Shown: piece by piece, positions 26,046 through 35,942 of the stretch
How the letters are laid out: each line of letters begins with the position of its first letter
How positions within the stretch are numbered: the first letter of the stretch is position 1
Assembly (NCBI GenBank): GCA_036378315.1
Contig: DASUWU010000193.1
Location: 41,737-105,736, forward strand
Source of the DNA: CALAED01 sp036378315
GTDB lineage: Bacteria; Actinomycetota; Actinomycetes; Streptosporangiales; Streptosporangiaceae
Direction of reading: 5' to 3'
DNA length: 64,000 bases
Notes under the pieces: model-generated
The model's input: only the letters and a program-made list of their open reading frames with translations
Told to the model about the DNA's origin: nothing
Database searches by the model: none
Made by a program: the position numbers and the translations under genes

Positions 26046-27281
26046 ATGGCGGAGTGGATCGACACGGCCGAGGCGGCCCGCCGGCTCGGCGTCCGGCCGG
26101 CGACGCTGTACGCGTACGTGAGCCGCGGCGTGCTGCGGCGGCGGCACGCCGAAGGCGGGCGGCGCAGCCTGTTCGACCCCGCCGAGATCGACGAGCTGGC
26201 CCGGCGCGGCCGGCCGCGCCGCCCGGCGAGCTCGTCCGAGCTCGCCATCGAGTCGGCCATCACCGCGCTCGGCCCTGACCGGCCGTACTTCCGCGGCCGT
26301 GACGCGCTGCGCCTCGCCCGCGAGTACGGGCCGCGGCCGGACGGCTTCGAGCGGGTCGCCGCCTGGCTGTGGACCGGCGAACCCGCTGTCGAAGCGCCGG
26401 AGGCGTGGGTGGCCGATCCGGCGGCCCGCGCGGCCGGGTACGCGGCGCAGGCGGGGCTGCCGGCCGGGGTCCTGCCGCTGGACAGGCTCCAGGTCATCGT
26501 GGCGGCGATGGCCGCCGCCGACCCGCTGCGCTTCCACCTCGACCGGCCGGGCGTGCTCGCGCTCGGTCGCGGGCTCATCGCCGGCATGGTCGACTCCCTG
26601 CCTCCCGCCGGCCCGCACGGAGAGGACGCGGGCTCCGCGGCGCCGGGCATCGCCGAGCGGCTGTGGGCCAAGCTGTGCCGGGCCGCGCCGCGCGAGGGGC
26701 TGCTGACCGCGTTCAGGTCCGCGCTCATCCTGCTCGCCGACCACGAGCTCGCCGCGTCGACGCTGGCCGCCAGGGTGGCCGCCTCCGTGCGCGCCGACCC
26801 GTACGCGGTCGTCTCGTCCGGGCTCGGCGTGCTGAGCGGCCCGCTGCACGGCGGCGCGTCGTTCGGCGTGGAGAAGCTCCTGGCCGAGGTGGACGACCCG
26901 GCCCGCGCGCCCATGGCCATCGCCGACCGGCTGCGGCGCGGCGAGCGCGTCCCCGGCTTCGGCCCCGCTGCCTACCCGGCGGGGGACGGCCGCGGCGTCC
27001 TCCTCTTCGACCTGGTCGCCGCGGCGGCACCCGAGCACGAGCGGCTTGCCGCGGCCCGGGAGATCCGCGCGGCGGCGCGGCGGCATCGGCTGCCCGAGCC
27101 GAACGTCGACTTCGCCCTCGGCACCCTGGCCGCCGTGGCCGGCATGGTGGCGGGCGCGGGGGAGGCGATCTTCGCGGTGGCCCGCACGGCCGGCTGGCTC
27201 GCGCACGCCATCGAGGAGTACGAGCGCGGCACCCCCATCCGCCCGCGCGCCCACTACACGGGGCCGCCCGTCCCCCGCTGA
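26046..27281 (+). CDS. Citrate synthase family protein with N-terminal helix-turn-helix
   Basis: A 411-residue protein. Residues 1-55 form a MerR/excisionase-type HTH (IDTAEAARRLGVRPATLYAY, then GRRSLFDPAEIDEL); the rest is a citrate synthase fold with all three catalytic residues: His in LADHELAASTLAARV, His in SGPLHGGASF, Asp in LPEPNVDFALG. Enzymes of this fusion type occur in actinomycetes and could be both catalyst and DNA-binding sensor of its substrate. ATG 26046 is used; GTG 26043 is also possible. Neither has a strong ribosome site. It is divergent from the homocitrate-synthase-like gene. Confidence 0.9.
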   Translation: MAEWIDTAEAARRLGVRPATLYAYVSRGVLRRRHAEGGRRSLFDPAEIDELARRGRPRRPASSSELAIESAITALGPDRPYFRGRDALRLAREYGPRPDGFERVAAWLWTGEPAVEAPEAWVADPAARAAGYAAQAGLPAGVLPLDRLQVIVAAMAAADPLRFHLDRPGVLALGRGLIAGMVDSLPPAGPHGEDAGSAAPGIAERLWAKLCRAAPREGLLTAFRSALILLADHELAASTLAARVAASVRADPYAVVSSGLGVLSGPLHGGASFGVEKLLAEVDDPARAPMAIADRLRRGERVPGFGPAAYPAGDGRGVLLFDLVAAAAPEHERLAAAREIRAAARRHRLPEPNVDFALGTLAAVAGMVAGAGEAIFAVARTAGWLAHAIEEYERGTPIRPRAHYTGPPVPR

Positions 27282-27448
27282 TCCGACTCCGCATCCGGCG
27301 GCCGCCGAGACAGCGGCGGAAGGCGTCCGTATCTCGCGCTCGCCGCGGCCAGGGTGCCCCGCGGCGGCGAACGCGCAGGTGAGACGCTCGTACCGGCTGG
27401 GCGGGGGGCGGTCGGAGGCATCGCGAATGCGGCGGTACGCTCGTTGAC

Positions 27449-27820
27449 GTGCGACGGTTCTTCACGCTCGGCTGGCTGGGGCTGCACGCGACGGCGATCG
27501 TGCTCGCCACCGTGTTCCTCGGCTTCGGGTGGTGGCAGCTGCAGCGCGCCGAGGGCGGCAACATGCGCAGCTGGGGCTACACCTTCGAATGGCCGCTGTT
27601 CGCCGTCTTCGTGATCGTCATGTGGATCAAGATGATGTACGACGAGCTGCACGACGAGGGCGACGCGGGCGGCGCGCACGACGCCGAGGCGATCGACGGG
27701 TCGCCCGGCCCGGTCCACGTCGCGGCGCAGGACGCCAAGAACGGCGAGGACGATCCCGAGCTGGCCGCCTACAACCGCTACCTGGCGCGGCTCGCCGCCG
27801 AGGCGCGCCGACAGAGCTGA
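27449..27820 (+). CDS. Small membrane protein paired with DUF3817
   Basis: A 123-residue protein with two membrane helices: LGWLGLHATAIVLATVFLGF (followed by GWWQLQRAEGG) and EWPLFAVFVIVMWIKMMYDE, then an acidic cytoplasmic tail ending AYNRYLARLAAEARRQS. The WWQLQRAE motif after helix 1 recalls the SURF1 family but the protein is far shorter. The same pair with DUF3817 appears in many actinomycetes. GTG 27449; no ribosome site seen. DUF3817 follows 56 bases downstream. Confidence 0.78.
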   Translation: MRRFFTLGWLGLHATAIVLATVFLGFGWWQLQRAEGGNMRSWGYTFEWPLFAVFVIVMWIKMMYDELHDEGDAGGAHDAEAIDGSPGPVHVAAQDAKNGEDDPELAAYNRYLARLAAEARRQS

Positions 27821-27876
27821 CCAGCCGGTCCGCTGATCCGCTGGAACCCCGAGCCCCGCGACCGGAGGAATGACCC

Positions 27877-28209
27877 GTGGATGGAGCCGTAACGCGCTAC
27901 CGCGTGCTGGCCAACGTGGTGGGGACGTTCCTGCTGCTGCTGTGCGTGGGCGTCATCGTGAAGTACGGCCCGCCGCGGAACGAGACGATCGTGTCGATCG
28001 TCGGGCCGATCCACGGCTTCCTCTACATCGTCTACCTGGCGGCGGCGTTCGATCTCTACCGAAGGGCCCGGTGGCCCCTCGTCCGGATGGTCGCCATGGT
28101 CGCGGCAGGTCTCGTGCCGTTCCTGGCCTTCGTCATCGAGCGCCGGATCGTGCGCGATCTCCGGGCGCCGGCGCCTCCGGCGGGGGAGCGCCCGCCGGCG
28201 CTACCGTAA
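27877..28209 (+). CDS. DUF3817 membrane protein
   Basis: A 110-residue protein with three hydrophobic segments: NVVGTFLLLLCVGVIVKYG, IHGFLYIVYLAAAFDLYRRA and RMVAMVAAGLVPFLAFVIE. The GPIHGFLY and RRARWPL motifs are DUF3817 marks. GTG 27877 follows GGAGGA by 7 bases. Probably co-transcribed with the upstream membrane gene. Function unknown. Confidence 0.9.
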   Translation: MDGAVTRYRVLANVVGTFLLLLCVGVIVKYGPPRNETIVSIVGPIHGFLYIVYLAAAFDLYRRARWPLVRMVAMVAAGLVPFLAFVIERRIVRDLRAPAPPAGERPPALP

Positions 28210-28479
28210 TCACAGCGCGTAATACCCCTAAGGGTTTTACGTCCCCCCTCTTGAATGTCGTGGTGACCGGCGGAAAAAAGTGTAGTTTCTCCGGATGTTT
28301 GATATATTCCGGATTGGTCTTCACGGCGGCGGAGGGTTCTTCGCAAAGGCCGATCCGCCACGGCGCGTGATTGCGATGCTCCCCGCCGTGCTGATGGGTG
28401 CGTGTGCTGTTCCATGAAGAGCTAAGGGGTTCCCAACCGGCGAGCGGCCGGCCGGCTGTCCCCCGGGGCAGAGGGCATC

Positions 28480-29820
28480 ATGTCGCACGGTGTAACGCTG
28501 AACGGCGCGCTTGGCGTGGCCATTCAGATACGTAATCGAATGTTCCGCGAAGCGATAGCCGCTCAACTCGACGGACAACCGGATCTGAGAATCGTCGGAA
28601 CGACGGCCTTCTCGGGTGAGCTGCCGCGTCTGGTCGAGCTGCGCAATCCGGAGGTCGTTCTCTTCGAGATCGACTCCGACCATGGTGACCCGGCCAGCGT
28701 GGCCGCTGAGCTGCGGATCCGGCACCAACGCCTGCATCTGGTGGGGCTCTACGACCGCCCTGACCCCGAAGTCGCCGAGCGGCTGCAGCTGGCCGGGGTG
28801 ACCCGCCTCGTCGCCTACTCCGGCGGCGTGGTGGCGCTGCTCGGCGCGGTGCGCCCGCCGGCCGGGGGCCCGGTGCAGGACGCCGGGTCGATGCGCCGGG
28901 CCGGGGCGTTGATGACCGACCGGGAGCTGCGCATCCTGCACCTGATCAGCTCGGGCTACACGTTGGGCCAGGTCGCGACGGCACTGCAGATCACGCCCAG
29001 GACGGTGGAGAACTACAAGCGGCGGATCTTCGCCAAGCTGGACACGCACAGTCAGGCGCACGCCGCCGCGTACGCGGTGCGCCTGGGGCTGCTACCCGCC
29101 GCGCCCGAGGCGGAGGGACCGGCTCCGAGGCCCGCCCCCCTCACTTCCGAGGAGACGCCGCATCCCGTCGTCGCGCTGCTGTGCGGCCGCCCGGGACCGC
29201 TCGCCGACCAGGTCGCCGAGCTCCTGCTCGCGGCCCAGGTCCCGCTCATCGTCGACCATTCGAACCGGCCGCTCGTCGCCGACCATCCGGCCCGCCACAA
29301 CCGGGGAACGGTGATCGTCGTGCTGGTCGACCCTGAGCAGACCGACTGGTCGGTGCCGCTCGACCTGCCGTCGCGCATCATCGTCGTCCACTCGCGGGCC
29401 CCCGGCCAGGCGGAGATGGTCGACGCGGTGCTCCGCGGCGCGGACGCGCTGATCAGCGGGGAATGGCTGGCCGACACGCTGCTGCCCGCGTTTCGCATGG
29501 TCGAGACCGGTTACCTGCTGGTCAACGCCGAGCAGGCGCGCAAGTTCATCGGCGCCGGCTACGCGCGCATGTCGCGGATGAGCCCGTTCACACCGATCGA
29601 GCTCACCAGGCGGGAGCAGCAGATCCTGGACTCGATCGACCGTGGTCATTCGGTGAAGCAGACCGCGCGTGTCCTCGGCATCAGCGTCAAAACGGTGGAA
29701 AGCCTACAAAGCCGGCTGTTCCGGAAGCTTGGTATACGAAACCGGGCGGAGGCACTGGTCGTCGCTTACGGGCTCGGCCTGGTTCCGCCCAGTGACCAAG
29801 AGGAACTCAGCGATCGTTAA
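28480..29820 (+). CDS. Regulator with two receiver-like and two LuxR HTH domains
   Basis: A 446-residue protein with duplicated architecture. Residues 10-115 look like a receiver (AIQIRNRMFREAIAAQLDGQ, NPEVVLFEIDSDHG) but the phospho-acceptor position reads Glu-Ile-Asp rather than the usual Met-Asp-hydrophobic. Residues 140-200 are a LuxR HTH (LMTDRELRILHLISSGYTL, TPRTVENYKRRIFAKL). Residues 215-360 are a second, more diverged receiver-like part (VVALLCGRPGPLADQVAELL), and residues 370-435 a second HTH (ELTRREQQILDSIDRG, SVKTVESLQSRLFRKLG). ATG 28480 follows GAGGG by 4 bases. Single gene after a 270-base gap. Confidence 0.85.
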   Translation: MSHGVTLNGALGVAIQIRNRMFREAIAAQLDGQPDLRIVGTTAFSGELPRLVELRNPEVVLFEIDSDHGDPASVAAELRIRHQRLHLVGLYDRPDPEVAERLQLAGVTRLVAYSGGVVALLGAVRPPAGGPVQDAGSMRRAGALMTDRELRILHLISSGYTLGQVATALQITPRTVENYKRRIFAKLDTHSQAHAAAYAVRLGLLPAAPEAEGPAPRPAPLTSEETPHPVVALLCGRPGPLADQVAELLLAAQVPLIVDHSNRPLVADHPARHNRGTVIVVLVDPEQTDWSVPLDLPSRIIVVHSRAPGQAEMVDAVLRGADALISGEWLADTLLPAFRMVETGYLLVNAEQARKFIGAGYARMSRMSPFTPIELTRREQQILDSIDRGHSVKQTARVLGISVKTVESLQSRLFRKLGIRNRAEALVVAYGLGLVPPSDQEELSDR

Positions 29821-30190
29821 GAGCTGGTTTCGGTCGGTCCTGCAGCGCTATTAGCGAGCGGCCTTTGTGAAAACCTTCATGGCCTTATGTGGCCACCGAT
29901 ATTGCTGGACTTTCCGCTCATTTGGCATTAGAGCCCAAAGGGCTTTCCCGGGAAAGCTCGTTGGGCAAAGAAACCCGCCGGCCGCCAATTCGCGATAAAG
30001 AACCCAATTCATCGCACGGAAGGAAGTACCCCGCGAGGGCGGAAGTCAAGCCCAAAAAACGAGGGATCCTCGACGGCATCCGCGCGGCATCGCTTTACCG
30101 CAGGTCGGCCCGGGTGTCGGAGAGGGATGGGCGCATGATCACGACAGAAATTCAATGGCCTTGTGAGGGCGGAGGCCGGGCCGCCGGCGG
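29821..30190. other. Intergenic region between convergent genes, with a long dyad
   Basis: No gene is supported. Base composition is markedly less GC-rich than nearby coding DNA. A symmetric stem-loop element lies at 29933-29966 (separate entry). The remainder shows no repeat or promoter I can defend; the right part may be a non-coding spacer or the remains of a lost gene. Confidence 0.4.
29933..29966. terminator. 34-bp near-perfect palindrome, probable bidirectional terminator
   Basis: The core GCTTTCCCGGGAAAGC (29942-29957) is a perfect 16-bp palindrome. Outside it, after three bases on each side, GCCCAA (29933-29938) pairs with TTGGGC (29961-29966), centred on the same axis. It lies between the LuxR gene (ends 29820) and the HD gene (ends 30191), which converge. 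Confidence 0.6.
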
Positions 30191-30772
30191 TTACGCACCG
30201 CGTCCGGCCACCGCGTCACCGAGCCAGTCGAGCGACCCGGTGCGGAGCACCTCCTCGGCGAGTCGCTTGCCGTGCACCGTCTGGAGCTGCGCCAGCGAGC
30301 TGTCGATCCAGGGCTGGACGTTCTGGTGCCCCTGCTCGCGGTACTCCACGGCCTGCAGCAGGCAGTCCAGCTTGTCCGCGTCGTGCGCGCAGCGGGCCTC
30401 GGCGGAGGTGTGCTCCTCGTACTCGCCCACCGCACCTTCGACCACGCGGGCCACGCGCTCCGGCAGGCCGCGGGTCTGCTCGGCGGTCACGTCCTCGTTG
30501 GGGACCTTCGTGACGTACGGCTTCGAGACGTACGGCAGGTCGGTCAGCCGGGACTCCTGGCTGTCATGGAACAGGCTGAGCAGCGCGGCCCGCTCCGGGC
30601 TGGCGCCCTCGAGCGCGGCCAGCGCGGCGGCGATGATCGCCGCGCGGAACGAGTGGTCGGCGACGCTCTCCGGTGTGCCCACGCCGAGCACGAACCACCC
30701 CGTACGCCGGTAGCGCTTGAGCAGGCCCATCTCGTACAGATAGCCCGTGAGTCGCTCCAGGTCATCCGCCAT
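30191..30772 (-). CDS. HD-domain hydrolase (YfbR-like nucleotidase)
   Basis: A 193-residue HD-domain metal-dependent phosphohydrolase. Metal ligands read H in SVADHSFRAA, HD in LLSLFHDSQESRLTDLPY and D in CAHDADKLDCLLQA, the H..HD..D pattern of YfbR/HDDC2 5'-nucleotidases. It likely dephosphorylates deoxynucleoside monophosphates. ATG 30772 has GGAGGT 4 bases upstream and gives MADDLERL; an upstream start at 30844 has no ribosome site. It is convergent with the LuxR gene. Confidence 0.88.
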   Translation of the reverse strand: MADDLERLTGYLYEMGLLKRYRRTGWFVLGVGTPESVADHSFRAAIIAAALAALEGASPERAALLSLFHDSQESRLTDLPYVSKPYVTKVPNEDVTAEQTRGLPERVARVVEGAVGEYEEHTSAEARCAHDADKLDCLLQAVEYREQGHQNVQPWIDSSLAQLQTVHGKRLAEEVLRTGSLDWLGDAVAGRGA

Positions 30773-30918
30773 GCGCACCTCCAGATCTGGATCCCCCGAT
30801 GTGCGCGGGCAAGCCAGTATGCGCGATCCGTCGCGCGTTGTCATCGGTGGATCGTGCCAGTTCGGTCACATTCGGCCACAACCGTCCCGCCGGCGGGACA
30901 GGTCACCGGCCGCCACGT

Positions 30919-31173
30919 TCACCCGGCCGGGCCGTCGCTCCGCCCGGCTGGCCGGGCCGCGCGGCGGGCGCGCGCCAGCCGCAGCGGATGGCACAGCCAG
31001 TAGAGGTTGATCCCGAGCCCCCACCCGTACGTCTTGGGGGTGAGGATACGAAGATCATCAGGGTTCCACGCCTTGGCGCGCAGCCGGGCGCGTGTCGGCG
31101 GCCGCCAGTCGTACGGTAGGCCCAGAAAGCGCCCCTGGACCCGGCGGCCGGCCGGATCGTTCCCACCGCTCAT
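30919..31173 (-). CDS. DUF5808 protein
   Basis: An 84-residue protein with the DUF5808 block: GRFLGLPYDWRPPTRARLRA, WNPDDLRILTPKTYGWGLGI and NLYWLCHPLRLAR. No membrane helix is clear. ATG 31173 has GGGAGG 7 bases upstream. Function unknown. A 102-base gap with a hairpin separates it from lon. Confidence 0.85.
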   Translation of the reverse strand: MSGGNDPAGRRVQGRFLGLPYDWRPPTRARLRAKAWNPDDLRILTPKTYGWGLGINLYWLCHPLRLARARRAARPAGRSDGPAG

Positions 31174-31240
31174 AGCGACGCCTCCCGCTCTTGTCTATGC
31201 CCCGTCGGCCACCCCCAAACCTCGCCGTGATCATGCCGCC

Positions 31241-31268
31241 GGCGGCCCCGCGGCGGGCCGGGGCCGCC
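31241..31268 (-). terminator. Hairpin after lon
   Basis: GGCGGCCCC (31241-31249) and GGGGCCGCC (31260-31268) form a 9-bp stem with a 10-base loop, 7 bases beyond the lon stop. Likely terminator of the lon transcript. Confidence 0.6.
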
Positions 31269-31275
31269 GCGGCGA

Positions 31276-33684
<2,409 letters not shown>

Positions 33685-33721
33685 GCTTTCAGGCTCCATC
33701 TTTGGGGAGAGACTCGGCGAA

Positions 33722-33742
33722 ATTGAGTCACTTACACTCAAG
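33722..33742 (-). promoter_or_regulatory. HAIR operator (HspR binding site) of lon
   Basis: On the minus strand the sequence reads CTTGAGT, seven bases, ACTCAAT, matching the HAIR consensus CTTGAGT-N7-ACTCAAG at 13 of 14 defined positions. HspR repression of lon through HAIR is established in Streptomyces. The site lies 38 bases before the lon start. Confidence 0.9.
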
Positions 33743-34231
33743 AAAGCGAAGCGCTAGATTGTTTCCTCTGCAACGTTCGCCCTGAGCGATCACAGTCCAG
33801 AGTCCGCGCAGACCGCTGGGAGCGCCGTGACCAAGCCGAAACTCGGCGCAGCCGCCGCGCGGCCGATCACATTGCCTCATTGACCTGGGTTTACCTTGCC
33901 GCCGATCAGGGGTACCCACAGTCATGAGTTGGTCACTTAGAGTGTCGATAGAGTGCCCGGGGCGGTAAAGGGCCGGGCCGGTTCCCCAAGGGCGAGGAGG
34001 GCTCGGATGGTGTGGCCGCGGGCGCGCTGCCGGAGCGTCTTCCTTCCCCGGGCACCGTGCGCCGACCGGCCTGGCCCGCACGGCCGAGGGCGTCCGCCGG
34101 CCGGCGGGGTTGGTCCGGCGACACACCTCGGGTCCTCGGCCGTGGCGAGCCGGCCCGGGTCGTGGCCCGACCACCACGGCGCCGGGGGGGTCACCCGGCA
34201 CCGGCCGCAGCCGAGGGAGCGGGGATCGCAG
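33743..34231. other. Gap between lon operator and LPXTG gene
   Basis: No gene is supported in these 489 bases. A locally AT-richer stretch at 33870-33955 probably holds the promoter for the LPXTG protein, but no hexamer pair with good spacing was found. The part from about 33960 to 34220 is GC-rich and open in several frames without a recognisable protein; it may be a long leader. Confidence 0.35.
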
Positions 34232-34765
34232 ATGGAGAAACGACGATGCCTGATCGCCACCGCCCGGGTCTCGGCCATGGCGGCGCTGGTCGCCGGCCTG
34301 GTGACCTCGGGCGGCGTCGCGAGCGCCGATACGGACGGAGCCGGCGGCATCCCGGGCAACCAGGTCCGCGTACCCCTTGACCTGCCCATCGCCATCACCG
34401 GTGACGCCGCCGGCGTGACGTACCAGGGCCACCACACCGGTCGCGGCCCCGGCCGAGCTCCCGGTCAGGTGGGTGCGCCCGGCGCGGCGGTGGCGCCGGC
34501 CGCATCGAGCGTCGCCGACTTCCCGGCGCCCCACGAGCACGGACCAGCGAGGCTGCCGGCCACCGGCCTACCGATCGGGCTGCTCGGCGCGCTCGCGGCG
34601 GGCGTGTTGGCGGCGGGTCTCGCGCTGGTGACGATGCGGCGGCGACGGTCGGTGACCGTGACCGCCGTTCCCCGCATCGACCGAACGGGAGGGAGGTGGC
34701 GAAGCCGCAAACGCAGCCGGTCGCCGATGACCGACGACCGGCGTCTGAGCAAGATCAGAAACTGA
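34232..34765 (+). CDS. LPXTG-type surface protein with a chaplin-like segment
   Basis: A 177-residue secreted protein. The N-terminus is a Sec signal (MEKRRCLIATARVSAMAALV..., cut likely after GGVASA). The mature part starts with DTDGAGGIPGNQVRVPLDLP, which resembles the GNxVxxPxxxP core of chaplins but lacks their Cys pair. A Pro/Ala/Gly linker follows, then the sorting signal LPATG, a hydrophobic helix (LPIGLLGALAAGVLAAGLALV) and a basic tail RRRRS. It should be anchored to peptidoglycan by a sortase. ATG 34232 follows GGGGA by 7 bases. Confidence 0.75.
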   Translation: MEKRRCLIATARVSAMAALVAGLVTSGGVASADTDGAGGIPGNQVRVPLDLPIAITGDAAGVTYQGHHTGRGPGRAPGQVGAPGAAVAPAASSVADFPAPHEHGPARLPATGLPIGLLGALAAGVLAAGLALVTMRRRRSVTVTAVPRIDRTGGRWRSRKRSRSPMTDDRRLSKIRN

Positions 34766-34777
34766 CCGCTGTGTGCG

Positions 34778-34811
34778 CCGGTCCGTGGTGGCGCGTTCCG
34801 CCACGGACCGG
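34778..34811. terminator. Bidirectional hairpin between the LPXTG and MarR-GNAT genes
   Basis: CCGGTCCGTGG (34778-34788) and CCACGGACCGG (34801-34811) form a perfect 11-bp stem with a 12-base loop, 12 bases after the LPXTG stop and within 50 bases of the convergent stop. Confidence 0.72.
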
Positions 34812-34859
34812 TGTCCAGCGTCGCGCCGAAGAGCGGAGACCAAACGGGGTCAAGTGCCG

Positions 34860-35771
34860 TCAGAGGTCGCGCCGCCAGACCTGCTCGATCAAGTCGTGGC
34901 CGAAGCTGTGATGCGAGCCCTCGTCGGCGAGCTGGAACCCGGCACGCTGGTAGACGCGCCGGGCGTCGGCCAGCACGTCGTTGGTCCATAGCATGATCGA
35001 CTTGTATCCGGCCCCGCGCGCGAAGGCCAGGCACTCGTCGACCAGCCGGCTGCCGATCCCCATGCCCCGGCAGGTCGGCTCGACGAGCAGCAGGCGCAGC
35101 TGAGCCGTCGTGTCGTCGCGACGCACGCAGAACACGCACCCGACCGGCTCGCCGGCGACCTCGGCGATCCAGGCGTTCTCGCGCCGCGGGTCGTGCTTGT
35201 CGACGTAGTCGGCGACCACCCGGGCGACGAGCGCCTCGAACGTGGCGTCCCATCCGTACTCCTCCGCGTAGAGCACGCCGTGGCGGTGCACCACCCAGCC
35301 GTAGTCGCCCGGGCGGGGCGGCCGCAGCACGTACGACTGGGGCCGTCGCGGGGCGGACAGGATCTCCTCGACGGCGTCCATCGCGGTGATGAGGCGGCGT
35401 CGCCGTTCGCCGGTGAGCGGCTGGAGCAGCGCGCGCACCTCGTCGGCGGAGCGCTCGTCGAGCGTGCCGTAGGCGGCCCGCCCGGCGTCGGTCAGCGTGA
35501 TGACCTGCCGGCGGGCGTCGGCGGCCGAACGCGTGCGCGTGACCAGGCCGTCCGTCTCGAACCTGGCGAGCAGCCTGCTCAGGTAACCGGCGTCGAGGTC
35601 GAGGCTCCGGCGCAGGTCGGCGACCTCGGTCGCCTCCCGCTGCGCCAGCTCGAAGATCACCCTGGCCTCCGTCAGGGAGTACGGGGAGTCGAGCAGGCCC
35701 TCGCGGAGCACGCCGATGACGTTGGTGTAGAAGCGGTTGAACGCCCGCACCCGGGCGATGGCATCGTCCAT
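34860..35771 (-). CDS. MarR-GNAT fusion: regulator and acetyltransferase
   Basis: A 303-residue fusion. Residues 1-145 are a MarR winged helix (RVRAFNRFYTNVIGVLREGL, SLTEARVIFELAQREATEVA, LDAGYLSRLLARFETDGLVT). Residues 150-303 are a GNAT acetyltransferase with the acetyl-CoA loop LVEPTCRGMGIGSRLVDECL and the C-terminal YQRAGFQLADEG. Such fusions are common in actinomycetes. ATG 35771 has GAGG 6 bases upstream. An inverted repeat 20 bases before the start is a likely self-operator. It is divergent from the sugar ABC operon. Confidence 0.93.
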   Translation of the reverse strand: MDDAIARVRAFNRFYTNVIGVLREGLLDSPYSLTEARVIFELAQREATEVADLRRSLDLDAGYLSRLLARFETDGLVTRTRSAADARRQVITLTDAGRAAYGTLDERSADEVRALLQPLTGERRRRLITAMDAVEEILSAPRRPQSYVLRPPRPGDYGWVVHRHGVLYAEEYGWDATFEALVARVVADYVDKHDPRRENAWIAEVAGEPVGCVFCVRRDDTTAQLRLLLVEPTCRGMGIGSRLVDECLAFARGAGYKSIMLWTNDVLADARRVYQRAGFQLADEGSHHSFGHDLIEQVWRRDL

Positions 35772-35790
35772 TGCCTTCCTCAACGAATTC

Positions 35791-35805
35791 TTTGACTTGG
35801 TCAAA
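35791..35805. promoter_or_regulatory. MarR-type operator
   Basis: TTTGAC-TTG-GTCAAA is a perfect 6-bp inverted repeat with a 3-base centre, followed by AT-rich DNA, 20 bases before the MarR-GNAT start. MarR proteins normally bind such short palindromes over their own promoter. Confidence 0.6.
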
Positions 35806-35892
35806 TAATACGGCTCGACCGCCCCATGCGCCACCTTCTCCGCCGGGACGCCCGGGAAGAGCTGTGCACCGACCGTGACCCATTCGAGGCAT

Positions 35893-35909
35893 TGACCTCG
35901 TTAGGGTCA
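35893..35909. promoter_or_regulatory. Candidate operator of the sugar ABC operon
   Basis: TGACC and GGTCA are exact inverted repeats with a 7-base spacer, flanked by GGCA on the left and TGCC on the right (one-base offset). It lies 34 bases before the binding-protein ATG. Confidence 0.4.
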
Positions 35910-35942
35910 TGCCGCCCATCCAATCCAAGGAGGTCCCCCGCG

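Noticed and set aside
27449..27820. SURF1 protein
   Set aside because: Only the GWWQLQRAE stretch after helix 1 is reminiscent; the protein is far too short and lacks the soluble domain.
28232..28248. Rho-independent terminator after DUF3817
   Set aside because: The stem ACCC/GGGT is only four base pairs, too weak to support in this GC-rich setting despite the T-run.
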